In this document: positions 1 through 5,524 of the stretch, piece after piece
How the letters are laid out: every line of letters starts with the position of its first letter
How positions within the stretch are numbered: position 1 is the first letter of the stretch
Notes under the pieces: generated by a model
Told to the model about the DNA's origin: nothing
Seen by the model: only the letters and a program-made list of their open reading frames with translations
Databases searched by the model: none
Program-made: the position numbers and the translations under genes
Assembly: GCA_036444495.1 (NCBI GenBank)
Contig: JAZGBC010000047.1
Span: forward strand, 1-8,285
Length of the DNA: 8,285 bases
DNA from: JAZGBC01 sp036444495
GTDB taxonomy: Bacteria > Pseudomonadota > Alphaproteobacteria > Kiloniellales > J153
Reading direction: 5' to 3'

Positions 1-83
1 GCCTTCCGTTTTGGGTGATCTGCTTCGCTGTCCTGCCGCTGATCGTCTATGACCTCTGGGATACGTGCTTCCGCAAGAAGTAA
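1..83 (+). CDS. C-terminal fragment of a membrane protein (partial)
   Basis: An open frame enters from the left edge (first full codon at position 3) and stops at TAA 81-83, leaving 26 residues. The fragment is a strongly hydrophobic stretch beginning LPFWVICFAVLPLIVYD, followed by a short tail ending in RKK. That is the pattern of a last transmembrane helix with a positively charged cytoplasmic end. The family cannot be named from this piece. It lies 57 bp upstream of the amidase on the same strand, so it could be in one operon with it, for example as a transporter feeding substrate, but this is only inference from position. Confidence 0.55.
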   Translation, partial: LPFWVICFAVLPLIVYDLWDTCFRKK

Positions 84-140
84 GGGCATGTCCGCAACTC
101 CGATGCCCTGTCCGCAGCAGGCGCTAAAAACTTTACGCGC

Positions 141-1478
141 ATGACATTGATTGAACTCTCCGCCACCGAGGCTATTCGTAAAATACGCAACGGTGAAATC
201 ACGTCCGAAGAATTGGTCCAGGCTTGTCTTGAGCGGATCGAGCAGGCCGATGGCGAAATCGAGGCCTGGGCGCACCTGAAACCCGACCATGCCCTCGATC
301 AGGCCCGGATGCTCGATGCCCAACGCGCAGAAGGCGGCCCGGTAGGACCGGTGCACGACATTCCCGTCGGCATCAAGGACATCTTCGATACCGAATCATT
401 GCCGACCGAAAACGGCACCGTTCTCGATTCCGGCCGCCAGCCGGTGGAGGACTGCAGGGTCGTCAGCCTGCTGGAGGAAGCCGGCGCCGTCATCATGGGC
501 AAGACGGTGACCACCGAATTGGCCGTCTATGGGCCCGGCAAGACCAAGAACCCCCACAATCCCGATCACACGCCCGGCGGTTCGTCCAGTGGATCGGCGG
601 CGGCGGTGGCGTCCTATATGGTTCCGTTGGCCATCGGAACCCAAACCAACGGATCGATCGTCCGCCCGGCGTCTTTTTGCGGCGTTGTCGGCTTCAAGCC
701 CAGCCACGGGCTGATCCCCCGCACCGGGATACTGGCGCAATCCCACTGGCTGGATACCGTGGGTGTCTTTGCCCGCTCGGTCGAGGACGCGGCGCTGCTG
801 GCGGAAAATATTGTCGCTCACGATCCTGGCGACAAGGATACCCGGGCCCGGGCCCGTCCCCCACTTTCCGAAACCGCCGTCGAGGAGCCGCCCGTGCCAC
901 CGGCCCTGACCTTTGCCAAAACCGCCGTCTGGGATGAAGCGGAAAAGGAAACCCAAGAGGCCTTCGGGGAACTGAAGGAGCTTCTGGGCGAAGAATGCGA
1001 CGAGCTGAACCTGCCGGAGCCTTTCCAGCATGCCGTGGAATGGCACCGGACAATCATGTGCGCGGATCTGGCCAAAAGCTTCGCCGGTTATTATGAGCGC
1101 GGAAAGGACCGGTTGACGGATACCCTTTGCCAAATGATCGAAGAAGGCCAAAAGACCACCGCCGTCGATTACAACAAAGCCGTGGATTGGCGCGAAGCCC
1201 TGAATGACGGGCTCGACGGGGTGTTCGACCGCTATGACGCGATCATCACCCCGGCGACGACAGGGGAAGCGCCGGCCGGGCTGGACTCCACCGGCAGCCC
1301 CATCTTCAATTCCCTTTGGACCTATTGCGGCACCCCGGCGATAACTCTGCCGCTGATGGAAGGGCCGAATGGGTTGCCGTTGGGCGTGCAGCTTGTCAGC
1401 CGCCGGGGCGACGATGCCAGGCTGCTCAGGACGGCCCGCTGGCTGATGCGCCGGGTCGCGGACGAAGAGCAGGGCTAA
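141..1478 (+). CDS. Amidase-signature family amidase (GatA-like hydrolase)
   Basis: A 445-residue cytoplasmic hydrolase expected to cleave a carboxamide bond; the substrate cannot be predicted. The Ser-cisSer-Lys triad is visible. Lys79 is in VGIKDIFDT, cis-Ser148 is in PGGSSSGSAAAVA, and nucleophile Ser172 is in GTQTNGSIVRPASFCG. The 24-residue gap between the two serines is the family standard. The nucleophile loop reads QTNGSIVRP rather than the GatA-type DTGGSIRxP, which in my memory marks a known amidase subgroup and argues against a true GatA; no gatB or gatC is beside it. Length is normal and the C-terminal block (CGTPAITLPL, GLPLGVQLV) is intact. ATG 141 is the only usable start after the in-frame TAA at 81. 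No Shine-Dalgarno is seen upstream. Codon use resembles the rest of the window. Confidence 0.9.
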   Translation: MTLIELSATEAIRKIRNGEITSEELVQACLERIEQADGEIEAWAHLKPDHALDQARMLDAQRAEGGPVGPVHDIPVGIKDIFDTESLPTENGTVLDSGRQPVEDCRVVSLLEEAGAVIMGKTVTTELAVYGPGKTKNPHNPDHTPGGSSSGSAAAVASYMVPLAIGTQTNGSIVRPASFCGVVGFKPSHGLIPRTGILAQSHWLDTVGVFARSVEDAALLAENIVAHDPGDKDTRARARPPLSETAVEEPPVPPALTFAKTAVWDEAEKETQEAFGELKELLGEECDELNLPEPFQHAVEWHRTIMCADLAKSFAGYYERGKDRLTDTLCQMIEEGQKTTAVDYNKAVDWREALNDGLDGVFDRYDAIITPATTGEAPAGLDSTGSPIFNSLWTYCGTPAITLPLMEGPNGLPLGVQLVSRRGDDARLLRTARWLMRRVADEEQG

Positions 1479-1500
1479 TACTAAATCTTGTTGATACGGG

Positions 1501-1716
1501 TCATTCCGTGTTCTGGGCCACCGCGCGGCCCGTGCCGGTGATATCGATGCGAAAGAGACCGGGGCTGACCTCTACCGAGGTGAGCCAACCGGCCTGCCGG
1601 CACTCCCGCAGAGTGCGCCAGAGGATGGTCTCGCCGACGCCCTCGGGTACGGCGACCTCTCCCGACATGATCAGGAGTTCGAGAACTAGCTGCTGCTGAG
1701 GCAGTGTCTTGGGCAT
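1501..1716 (-). CDS. Small conserved-looking hypothetical protein, possibly winged-helix
   Basis: A 71-residue protein that I do not recognise. It starts at ATG 1714-1716 and ends at TGA 1501-1503. The composition is a normal globular mix: an N-terminal hydrophobic helix (QQQLVLELLIMSG), then a helix-like stretch (ETILWRTLRECRQAGWL) followed by a strand-turn-strand stretch (SVEVSPGLFRIDITGTGRAVA). This order resembles a small winged-helix fold, but that is inference from pattern only. It converges on the amidase with 22 bp between stop codons. The overlapping plus-strand frame (1316-1699) begins inside the amidase and is less protein-like. The Shine-Dalgarno is weak. It could be a DNA-binding or protein-interaction module. 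Confidence 0.55.
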   Translation of the reverse strand: MPKTLPQQQLVLELLIMSGEVAVPEGVGETILWRTLRECRQAGWLTSVEVSPGLFRIDITGTGRAVAQNTE

Positions 1717-1805
1717 GGACTTACTCTGTCCAATTCAAGGAGGGCTGACAAGGTAGCGGTAGGCAGGGAGCAGGGCGGAGCCCGTGCCGTTAGTAGGGGT
1801 TTATT

Positions 1806-2070
1806 ATACCAACGGTCCTTGATATTGACCTATTTCATGGGCGCAAATCGGGTTGTCCGGGCAGGCGCGGCGCGAAGCGCGATGCGGGACATCGGGCGAG
1901 CGGCGCAACGAACCCGGCGACGACGATTTGCCCCACCGAAGGCCGGGCGTTTTTTCCCGCCAGATGCGTCGCTCGCCGCTTGAAGTGTCCCGCACTACGG
2001 CGCAACTCGCTTCTGTCTGGCGGCAAAAATCGCCTCGGTGAAATGGGTCAATATCAAGGACCGTTGGTAT
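1806..2070. mobile_element. MITE-like non-coding element with 32-bp terminal inverted repeats
   Basis: The left end (1806-1837, beginning ATACCAACGGTCCTTGATAT) and the right end (2039-2070) are inverted copies matching at 31 of 32 positions. The 265-bp unit holds no convincing gene; the short frames inside it are out of character and run into the flanks. The interior continues the dyad imperfectly: GCGGGACA near 1883 faces TGTCCCGC near 1987, and related GGCGAGCGGCG / CGCTCGCCGC blocks sit beside them, so the whole unit could fold into a long hairpin. No clear target-site duplication is visible; a TA-type duplication cannot be separated from the repeat ends. This is the form of a non-autonomous, transposase-mobilised repeat. 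The parent transposon family is unknown. Confidence 0.75.
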
Positions 2071-2077
2071 TAGCCCG

Positions 2078-2527
2078 CTAGATGGAGACGCTGAAGACCG
2101 TGGGCTGTTCGGGATAGATGGTGGGCTCGGCTCCGGCACGGCGGTAGGCCTCGCTGCCCAGCGCCTGAGCGTCCCGATGCTGGCTCAAAGGCCCGGTAAA
2201 AGGATTGTTCTCCTGCACTAGAAGGTGAACCAGGAGAGGGGGCGTTGCCGGGCCCTGAGCCCCAGCCGGCGGCTGACCCGCAGAACCTCCCCGAGCCTGG
2301 CCAGAAGCCGTTGAGGAGCCCGCCTTGGCGCTGTCCTCACTGCGCCGGTTTCGGGCTTCGTCACGGAATCGCCGCGCCCGCGGCTCGTCGCGTGGCGGCG
2401 TGATCCGCGTGACCCGCTCGACCGGCCGAGCCAGTTCCGCCTCCAGGCCGGTTCCCGCCCTGGCGTTCACAGCCGTGGCTGCCGGAGCAGCGTGAGGCGG
2501 CGCGATGACTGAAGTCAAAATTCCCAT
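2078..2527 (-). CDS. Hypothetical protein with disordered middle and conserved-looking C-terminus
   Basis: A 149-residue protein that I do not recognise. It starts at ATG 2525-2527 and stops at TAG 2078-2080, seven bases from the repeat element. Residues 1-30 are Ala-rich, and residues 40-95 are charged, then Gly/Ser/Ala/Pro-rich, and probably disordered. The last 45 residues look ordered: PPLLVHLLVQENNPF, then a stretch ending in EAYRRAG, and a closing FSVSI. Small alphaproteobacterial proteins with a low-complexity middle and an AYRRA-like C-terminal block are, in my memory, widespread and uncharacterised. No signal peptide or membrane span is obvious. A good sigma70-like promoter directly upstream (2557-2585) supports it as a real gene; its ribosome-binding site is weak. 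Confidence 0.6.
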   Translation of the reverse strand: MGILTSVIAPPHAAPAATAVNARAGTGLEAELARPVERVTRITPPRDEPRARRFRDEARNRRSEDSAKAGSSTASGQARGGSAGQPPAGAQGPATPPLLVHLLVQENNPFTGPLSQHRDAQALGSEAYRRAGAEPTIYPEQPTVFSVSI

Positions 2528-2556
2528 AAACGCCCGTTTATCCCTAGGTAGCCTAT

Positions 2557-2585
2557 AATATATAGCAAATTTTATCTAAATTCAA
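2557..2585 (-). promoter_or_regulatory. Sigma70-like promoter for the 2078-2527 gene
   Basis: Read on the minus strand, TTGAAT (2580-2585) and TATATT (2557-2562) are separated by exactly 17 bp. They match the -35 and -10 consensus at 4 and 5 of 6 positions. Transcription would start near 2550, giving a leader of about 23 nt before ATG 2527. The AT-rich setting makes chance matches more likely, which limits confidence. Confidence 0.5.
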
Positions 2586-2651
2586 CACGAAAACAGTAGT
2601 TCGTAAATAACACTTGATAGATACGAAATTAACTAACGTTTTTAATTTTGC

Positions 2652-2674
2652 ATACTCTGAAGGTGTCAGAGTAT
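2652..2674. promoter_or_regulatory. Perfect 9-bp dyad (ATACTCTGA-N5-TCAGAGTAT), candidate operator
   Basis: ATACTCTGA (2652-2660) and TCAGAGTAT (2666-2674) are perfect inverted copies around a 5-bp spacer. The dyad centre at 2663 lies about 42 bp upstream of the start predicted from the TATAAT at 2693-2698, a promoter lacking a recognisable -35. That is where class II activators usually bind. No T-run follows on either strand, so a terminator is unlikely. The binding protein is unknown. Confidence 0.5.
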
Positions 2675-2692
2675 ATATAGGGTTTTTACCTC

Positions 2693-2698
2693 TATAAT
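2693..2698 (+). promoter_or_regulatory. TATAAT -10 element, candidate promoter for the PAS-GGDEF-EAL gene
   Basis: A perfect TATAAT facing right. The 6-mer 17 bp upstream (2670-2675) is AGTATA and does not resemble TTGACA; it lies in the right arm of the 2652-2674 dyad. A start near 2705 would give a leader of about 208 nt before GTG 2913, including the small ORF at 2807. TATAAT-like strings are common in AT-rich DNA, so this is a candidate only. Confidence 0.4.
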
Positions 2699-2721
2699 AC
2701 AATGACTATTAACCTTATTAT

Positions 2722-2746
2722 TTGTGAAATTTTCGAATTTTCACAA
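2722..2746. promoter_or_regulatory. 25-bp dyad (TTGTGAAA-N9-TTTCACAA), candidate operator
   Basis: Two perfect 8-bp arms, TTGTGAAA (2722-2729) and TTTCACAA (2739-2746), flank nine bases centred on TTCGA; the inner bases are partly symmetrical. It sits about 17-40 bp downstream of the predicted start from the 2693 box, where a repressor or leader structure would act. No named regulator is assigned. Confidence 0.4.
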
Positions 2747-2806
2747 TTTTTAAAGATTCACAACCTACCCTTATCCTCATCAAGGTCCAGATAGGAAGGG
2801 GAATCT

Positions 2807-2878
2807 ATGCCGGTTTCGCGCGGGGGCACGGGCCGGGTTTTCAGGACGTGGATTTTCAGGACGAAGGTTAAAGCGTAG
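2807..2878 (+). CDS. Putative 23-residue basic leader peptide
   Basis: ATG 2807 follows a strong Shine-Dalgarno, AGGAAGGGG (2793-2801), at 5-bp spacing and runs to TAG 2876-2878. The peptide is very basic (five Arg, two Lys, no acidic residue). It contains an in-frame DNA repeat, TTTTCAGGACG at 2838-2848 and 2853-2863, coding for successive VFRTW and IFRTK blocks. It ends 34 bp before the GTG of the PAS-GGDEF-EAL gene. It may be a translated leader controlling that gene, a small functional peptide, or a chance frame. The ribosome-binding site is the main support. Confidence 0.35.
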   Translation: MPVSRGGTGRVFRTWIFRTKVKA

Positions 2879-2898
2879 CGACGTTAGAAGCCTCAGGT

Positions 2899-2904
2899 AG
2901 GAGG
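2899..2904 (+). promoter_or_regulatory. Shine-Dalgarno fixing the GTG start at 2913
   Basis: AGGAGG lies 8 bp before GTG 2913. This favours GTG over the next in-frame ATG at 2943, which has no comparable site. Confidence 0.8.
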
Positions 2905-2912
2905 AATCGGTC

Positions 2913-4634
2913 GTGCTAGGGTCCGTTCGAAAGCAGGATGGCATGGTGGAGCTCGAGCGCCTGCGGGTGGCGATCGAGGCGTCCGGCGATCTGGTCTATG
3001 ACTGGGACCTCGCCACCGACCGGATCGATTGGTTCGGCCAGGTTGCTGCTGTTTTCGGCCAGAAATCCTCGGCTATGCCGCTGAGCGGCGACCAGTTGAA
3101 CGGGCGGATCAACCCCGAGGACCTGCCCGTGCGCATGCAAACCCTCTCCGAGCACTTTGCCGGCACCTGCGGCTATGACTGTGAGTATCGGGTCCGCTCC
3201 AGCACGGGTGAGTTTCATTGGGTCCATGACCGCGGGGCAGTGGAGTTATCGTCCAACGGCACCCCGGTGCGTCTGTCCGGCACCCTGCGCCTCATCACTC
3301 AGCGCAAGCAACATGAAGCGCATCTCGAACAGCTCGCCAACTATGATGAGTTGACCGGGCAGTTCAATAAGCTGCGGCTGCGCGAGGCGCTGGAATACTC
3401 TCTGGCCTGCGCCCAGCGCTACGACCAGCCCGGCGCGTTTCTCGCCATCGGCATCGATCAGCTCGATCGCATCAACACGGCCTACGGATATGCCGTGGGC
3501 GACCGCGTGCTGGTTGAAATCTCCCAACGCCTCGATCACTGTCTGCGCGGCACCGACGTCATCGGCCGGCTGGGTAGCGACCGATTTGGTGTTGTCCTAA
3601 GCACCTGTCCCGAGGTGGAGGCGGTAGCGATCGCCGAGCGCATCGTGCAGGCGGCCCGTCAGACGCCGGTGATCGTGGCCGGGGAGCGGATTCACGGAAC
3701 CATCTCCGTCGGCGTGGTACATTTTCCGGAGCAGTCCAAGACCAGCTTCGACGTCATCGCCAAGGCCGAAGGCGCGCTCTTGAAGGCGAAATCCAACGGG
3801 CGCGATTGTGTCGAGTCCTATCGACTCACCGATCAACAGCGCGACAGTTGCCGCGCCAACATGGAGCTCGGCGAACAAGTCACCCAGGCCATCAAGGACG
3901 AGCGCCTGGTCTTCGCCTATCAGCCCATCGTGGACGCGGTGAGCCACGAGGTGAAGTACTATGAATGCCTATTGCGCATGTACGGGCCCGATGGCGAGGT
4001 GATCGCGGCCGCCGACTTCGTCCCGGTGGTCGAGCGCCTTGGCATGATGCGCGCGCTTGACCGCCGCGCGCTCGACTTGGCGCTCGATGATCTGGATCGC
4101 TATCCGAATATCGAGCTCGCGGTCAATATCTCGGGAGTGACGGTGGCCGACCGCGGCTGGTTCCGCGCCCTGGTGGCGCGCCTCGCGGACCGCCCGGATA
4201 TGGCGCGCCGTCTAATCGTCGAGATTACGGAAACCGCCGCGCTGCACGACATCGACGACTCGGCCCGCTTTGTCTCCGCCGTGCGCGACCTCGGTTGCAA
4301 GGTGGCGGTGGACGACTTCGGCGCCGGCTACACCACCTTCCGCCACCTCAAGGCGCTGACCGTGGATGTCGTGAAGATCGACGGTTCCTTCGTGCGCAAT
4401 CTGGCGCACAGCGCGGACAACCAGCTCTTCGTGCGCAATCTGTTGAGCCTCGCGCGGGCCTTCAATCTGTCCACCGTGGCCGAATGCGTCGAGACCGCCG
4501 AGGACGCGGCCATCCTGACCGCCGAGGGGATCGACCTCCTGCAGGGCTACTACTTCGGCAAGCCGGAAATCTCGCCGTCCTGGAAAGTGGAGAGCGGCGG
4601 CCAAGCCACTGCCACTGCCGCGTCAGCCTCCTGA
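2913..4634 (+). CDS. PAS-GGDEF-EAL protein, probable c-di-GMP phosphodiesterase with degenerate GGDEF
   Basis: A 573-residue soluble protein with no membrane segment or signal peptide. Residues about 15-135 form a PAS_3-like sensor (DLVYDWDL, INPEDLP, FHWVHDRG). Residues about 140-302 form a GGDEF domain beginning YDELTG. Its signature is GSDRF (221-225): the second Gly and the metal-binding Glu are replaced, so cyclase activity is unlikely. An RxxD at 212-215 sits where the c-di-GMP inhibitory site lies. Residues about 320-555 form an EAL domain with the expected catalytic set: Glu351 (ECLLR instead of EALLR), Asn405, Glu437, Asp467 and Asp468 (DDFGAGY), Lys488 (KID), Glu524 and Glu527 (AECVE), Gln544. 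The inference is a PAS-controlled phosphodiesterase that lowers c-di-GMP, with the GGDEF domain sensing a nucleotide. It converges on phaR with 25 bp between stop codons and no clear terminator. Confidence 0.9.
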   Translation: MLGSVRKQDGMVELERLRVAIEASGDLVYDWDLATDRIDWFGQVAAVFGQKSSAMPLSGDQLNGRINPEDLPVRMQTLSEHFAGTCGYDCEYRVRSSTGEFHWVHDRGAVELSSNGTPVRLSGTLRLITQRKQHEAHLEQLANYDELTGQFNKLRLREALEYSLACAQRYDQPGAFLAIGIDQLDRINTAYGYAVGDRVLVEISQRLDHCLRGTDVIGRLGSDRFGVVLSTCPEVEAVAIAERIVQAARQTPVIVAGERIHGTISVGVVHFPEQSKTSFDVIAKAEGALLKAKSNGRDCVESYRLTDQQRDSCRANMELGEQVTQAIKDERLVFAYQPIVDAVSHEVKYYECLLRMYGPDGEVIAAADFVPVVERLGMMRALDRRALDLALDDLDRYPNIELAVNISGVTVADRGWFRALVARLADRPDMARRLIVEITETAALHDIDDSARFVSAVRDLGCKVAVDDFGAGYTTFRHLKALTVDVVKIDGSFVRNLAHSADNQLFVRNLLSLARAFNLSTVAECVETAEDAAILTAEGIDLLQGYYFGKPEISPSWKVESGGQATATAASAS

Positions 4635-4659
4635 GAGAGGGACGACGCAGCGGGCAATC

Positions 4660-5274
4660 CTACTCCCGTTGACCGGATTTACTGATGGCCTCGAGCTGCT
4701 TTTGCAGCAGGTCGACCTGGGCCTTTAGTTTCTCCAGCGATTCGGCTTCCGCCGATTCCCTGACGCCGTTATCGGCCGGGGCTTTGCCGCCTTCCTCGTT
4801 CGAGCCCGTCTGGAACGGAGAAAACATCTTCAAGGCGTTGTCGAACAGCGCCATGTTCTGCTTGCTCATCTCCTCCAGGTTGCCGAAGGGGAACATGCCG
4901 CCGAAGGTATCCTGCATGGACTGGCGCATGCGATCCTGGTTGAGCGAGAAAGCCTCCATCATGTGGTCCAGGTAGCGCGGCACCATCCACTGCATGGAAT
5001 CGCCGTAGTAGCCGATGAGCTGGCGTAGGAAATTGATCGGCAGGAGGTTGTGCCCCTTACCCTCCTCCTCGACGATGATCTGGGTCAGGACGCTGCGGGT
5101 GATATCCTCGCCGCTCTTGGCGTCATAGACCGCGAAATCGACCCCTTCCTGGACCATCTGGCACAGGTGATCGAGCGTAACGTAGCTGCTGGTCGCCGTA
5201 TTGTAGAGCCGGCGGTTGGCGTATTTCTTGATCGTGATGGGGCCGTCGTCGTCGTTGGTTTTTCTGGCCGCCAC
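4660..5274 (-). CDS. phaR: PhaR, polyhydroxyalkanoate synthesis repressor
   Basis: A DNA-binding repressor of PHA genes that also binds the polymer, so it releases promoters when granules form. Residues about 12-72 are the PHB/PHA accumulation DNA-binding domain (ITIKKYANRRLYNT, then YVTLDHLC and DITRSVLTQII). Residues about 76-116 are the PHB_acc domain (LLPINFLRQLIGYYGDSM, then RYLDHMMEAF). A Phe/Met-rich segment (GGMFPFGN) follows, then a disordered linker and a C-terminal coiled coil (176-198). GTG 5274 is chosen because AGGGAAGGG precedes it by 8 bp and the protein then begins MAARKTNDDD. The frame remains open to an ATG at 5364, but that codon falls inside the predicted -10 and adds 30 residues unlike the family. 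Length is 204 residues, near the family norm. This is the regulator, not the class IV synthase subunit of the same name. It is divergent from the small subunit gene and phaC. Confidence 0.92.
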   Translation of the reverse strand: MAARKTNDDDGPITIKKYANRRLYNTATSSYVTLDHLCQMVQEGVDFAVYDAKSGEDITRSVLTQIIVEEEGKGHNLLPINFLRQLIGYYGDSMQWMVPRYLDHMMEAFSLNQDRMRQSMQDTFGGMFPFGNLEEMSKQNMALFDNALKMFSPFQTGSNEEGGKAPADNGVRESAEAESLEKLKAQVDLLQKQLEAISKSGQRE

Positions 5275-5282
5275 GTTCCGTG

Positions 5283-5291
5283 CCCTTCCCT
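5283..5291 (-). promoter_or_regulatory. Shine-Dalgarno fixing the phaR GTG start
   Basis: Read on the minus strand, AGGGAAGGG is separated by 8 nt from GTG 5274. It decides the phaR start in favour of GTG over the upstream ATG at 5364. Confidence 0.7.
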
Positions 5292-5348
5292 GTGTGCTCA
5301 GCGGCGCCAAGCCGCAACCGGCCCGCCCGCCCAGGGCGCAGTTTTCTA

Positions 5349-5360
5349 CGCTGCGCAGCG
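5349..5360. promoter_or_regulatory. Perfect TGC-rich palindrome, candidate PhaR operator
   Basis: CGCTGCGCAGCG is a perfect 12-bp palindrome, with a further TGC-rich string TTGCTGCGTTGC at 5366-5377. PhaR proteins of alphaproteobacteria such as Paracoccus are known to bind TGC-rich sites and to repress their own gene. The palindrome lies at the predicted phaR transcription start. PhaR autoregulation is therefore inferred; its effect on the divergent operon about 150 bp away is less certain. Confidence 0.45.
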
Positions 5361-5362
5361 CC

Positions 5363-5392
5363 ATATTGCTGCGTTGCGGTAAGTGGTGTCAA
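5363..5392 (-). promoter_or_regulatory. Candidate phaR promoter
   Basis: Read on the minus strand, a perfect TTGACA (5387-5392) stands 18 bp from CAATAT (5363-5368), a weak -10. Transcription would begin near 5356, giving a leader of about 80 nt. The -35 is convincing, but the -10 matches only 3 of 6 positions. Confidence 0.4.
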
Positions 5393-5510
5393 TGCATAGT
5401 CGTCCTGGGGTCGTTCCGGGCCGGGAGGTCCGGGCTACGCCGCAGCGCGGCAATCCCTTACGGGAATCAGGCCGTTATTCGCCTTGCTGGTTTTCGGCAG
5501 GGGCCGTCTC

Positions 5511-5516
5511 TATAAT
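5511..5516 (+). promoter_or_regulatory. Perfect TATAAT -10 immediately before the small PHA gene
   Basis: TATAAT at 5511-5516 ends 8 bp before ATG 5525. A start 6-8 bp downstream of the box would fall within two bases of the ATG, so the mRNA would be leaderless or nearly so. No Shine-Dalgarno exists in the intervening TCCGGGCG. The -35 is unclear: TTGCTG at 5484-5489 is 21 bp away and CTGGTT at 5487-5492 is 18 bp away, neither ideal. Confidence 0.5.
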
Positions 5517-5524
5517 TCCGGGCG

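Larger units (their letters stand above)
2528..2912. other. 385-bp divergent regulatory region, AT-rich in its left two thirds
   Basis: This lies between the minus-strand hypothetical gene and the PAS-GGDEF-EAL gene. From about 2540 to 2790 it is strongly AT-rich, in sharp contrast to the GC-rich genes around it, and turns GC-rich again after about 2810. It holds a minus-strand promoter, a TATAAT box facing right, two dyads (2652-2674 and 2722-2746) and a short leader ORF (2807-2878), each listed separately. No tRNA, terminator or further gene was found. Such a block could be a binding region for a nucleoid protein or a recently inserted promoter segment. Confidence 0.65.

Noticed and set aside
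396..1151. 251-codon minus-strand frame opposite the amidase
   Set aside because: It is antisense to a gene with a complete catalytic triad, has no family motif, and its composition is typical of a shadow frame.
141..1478. Calling the amidase GatA of the tRNA amidotransferase
   Set aside because: The nucleophile loop is QTNGSIVRP rather than DTGGSIRxP and there is no gatB or gatC nearby; a general amidase is safer.
1853..2041. 62-codon plus-strand frame inside the repeat element
   Set aside because: It has no ribosome-binding site or protein motif and lies wholly in fold-back repeat DNA.
1804..2139. Minus-strand frame crossing the inverted-repeat element
   Set aside because: It spans the element and both ends, and overlaps the better-supported 2078-2527 gene; any similarity to database proteins would come from other copies of the repeat.
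2807..2878. Repeated TTTTCAGGACG as a CRISPR-like or phage array
   Set aside because: There are only two 11-bp copies 15 bp apart and no spacer structure; an in-frame coding duplication explains them.
4635..4659. Shared terminator between the GGDEF-EAL gene and phaR
   Set aside because: The 25 bp between stop codons contains no stem followed by a T-run on either strand.
5275..5364. ATG 5364 as the phaR start
   Set aside because: It would lie in the predicted -10 box and add 30 residues unlike the family, while GTG 5274 has a strong Shine-Dalgarno at 8 nt.
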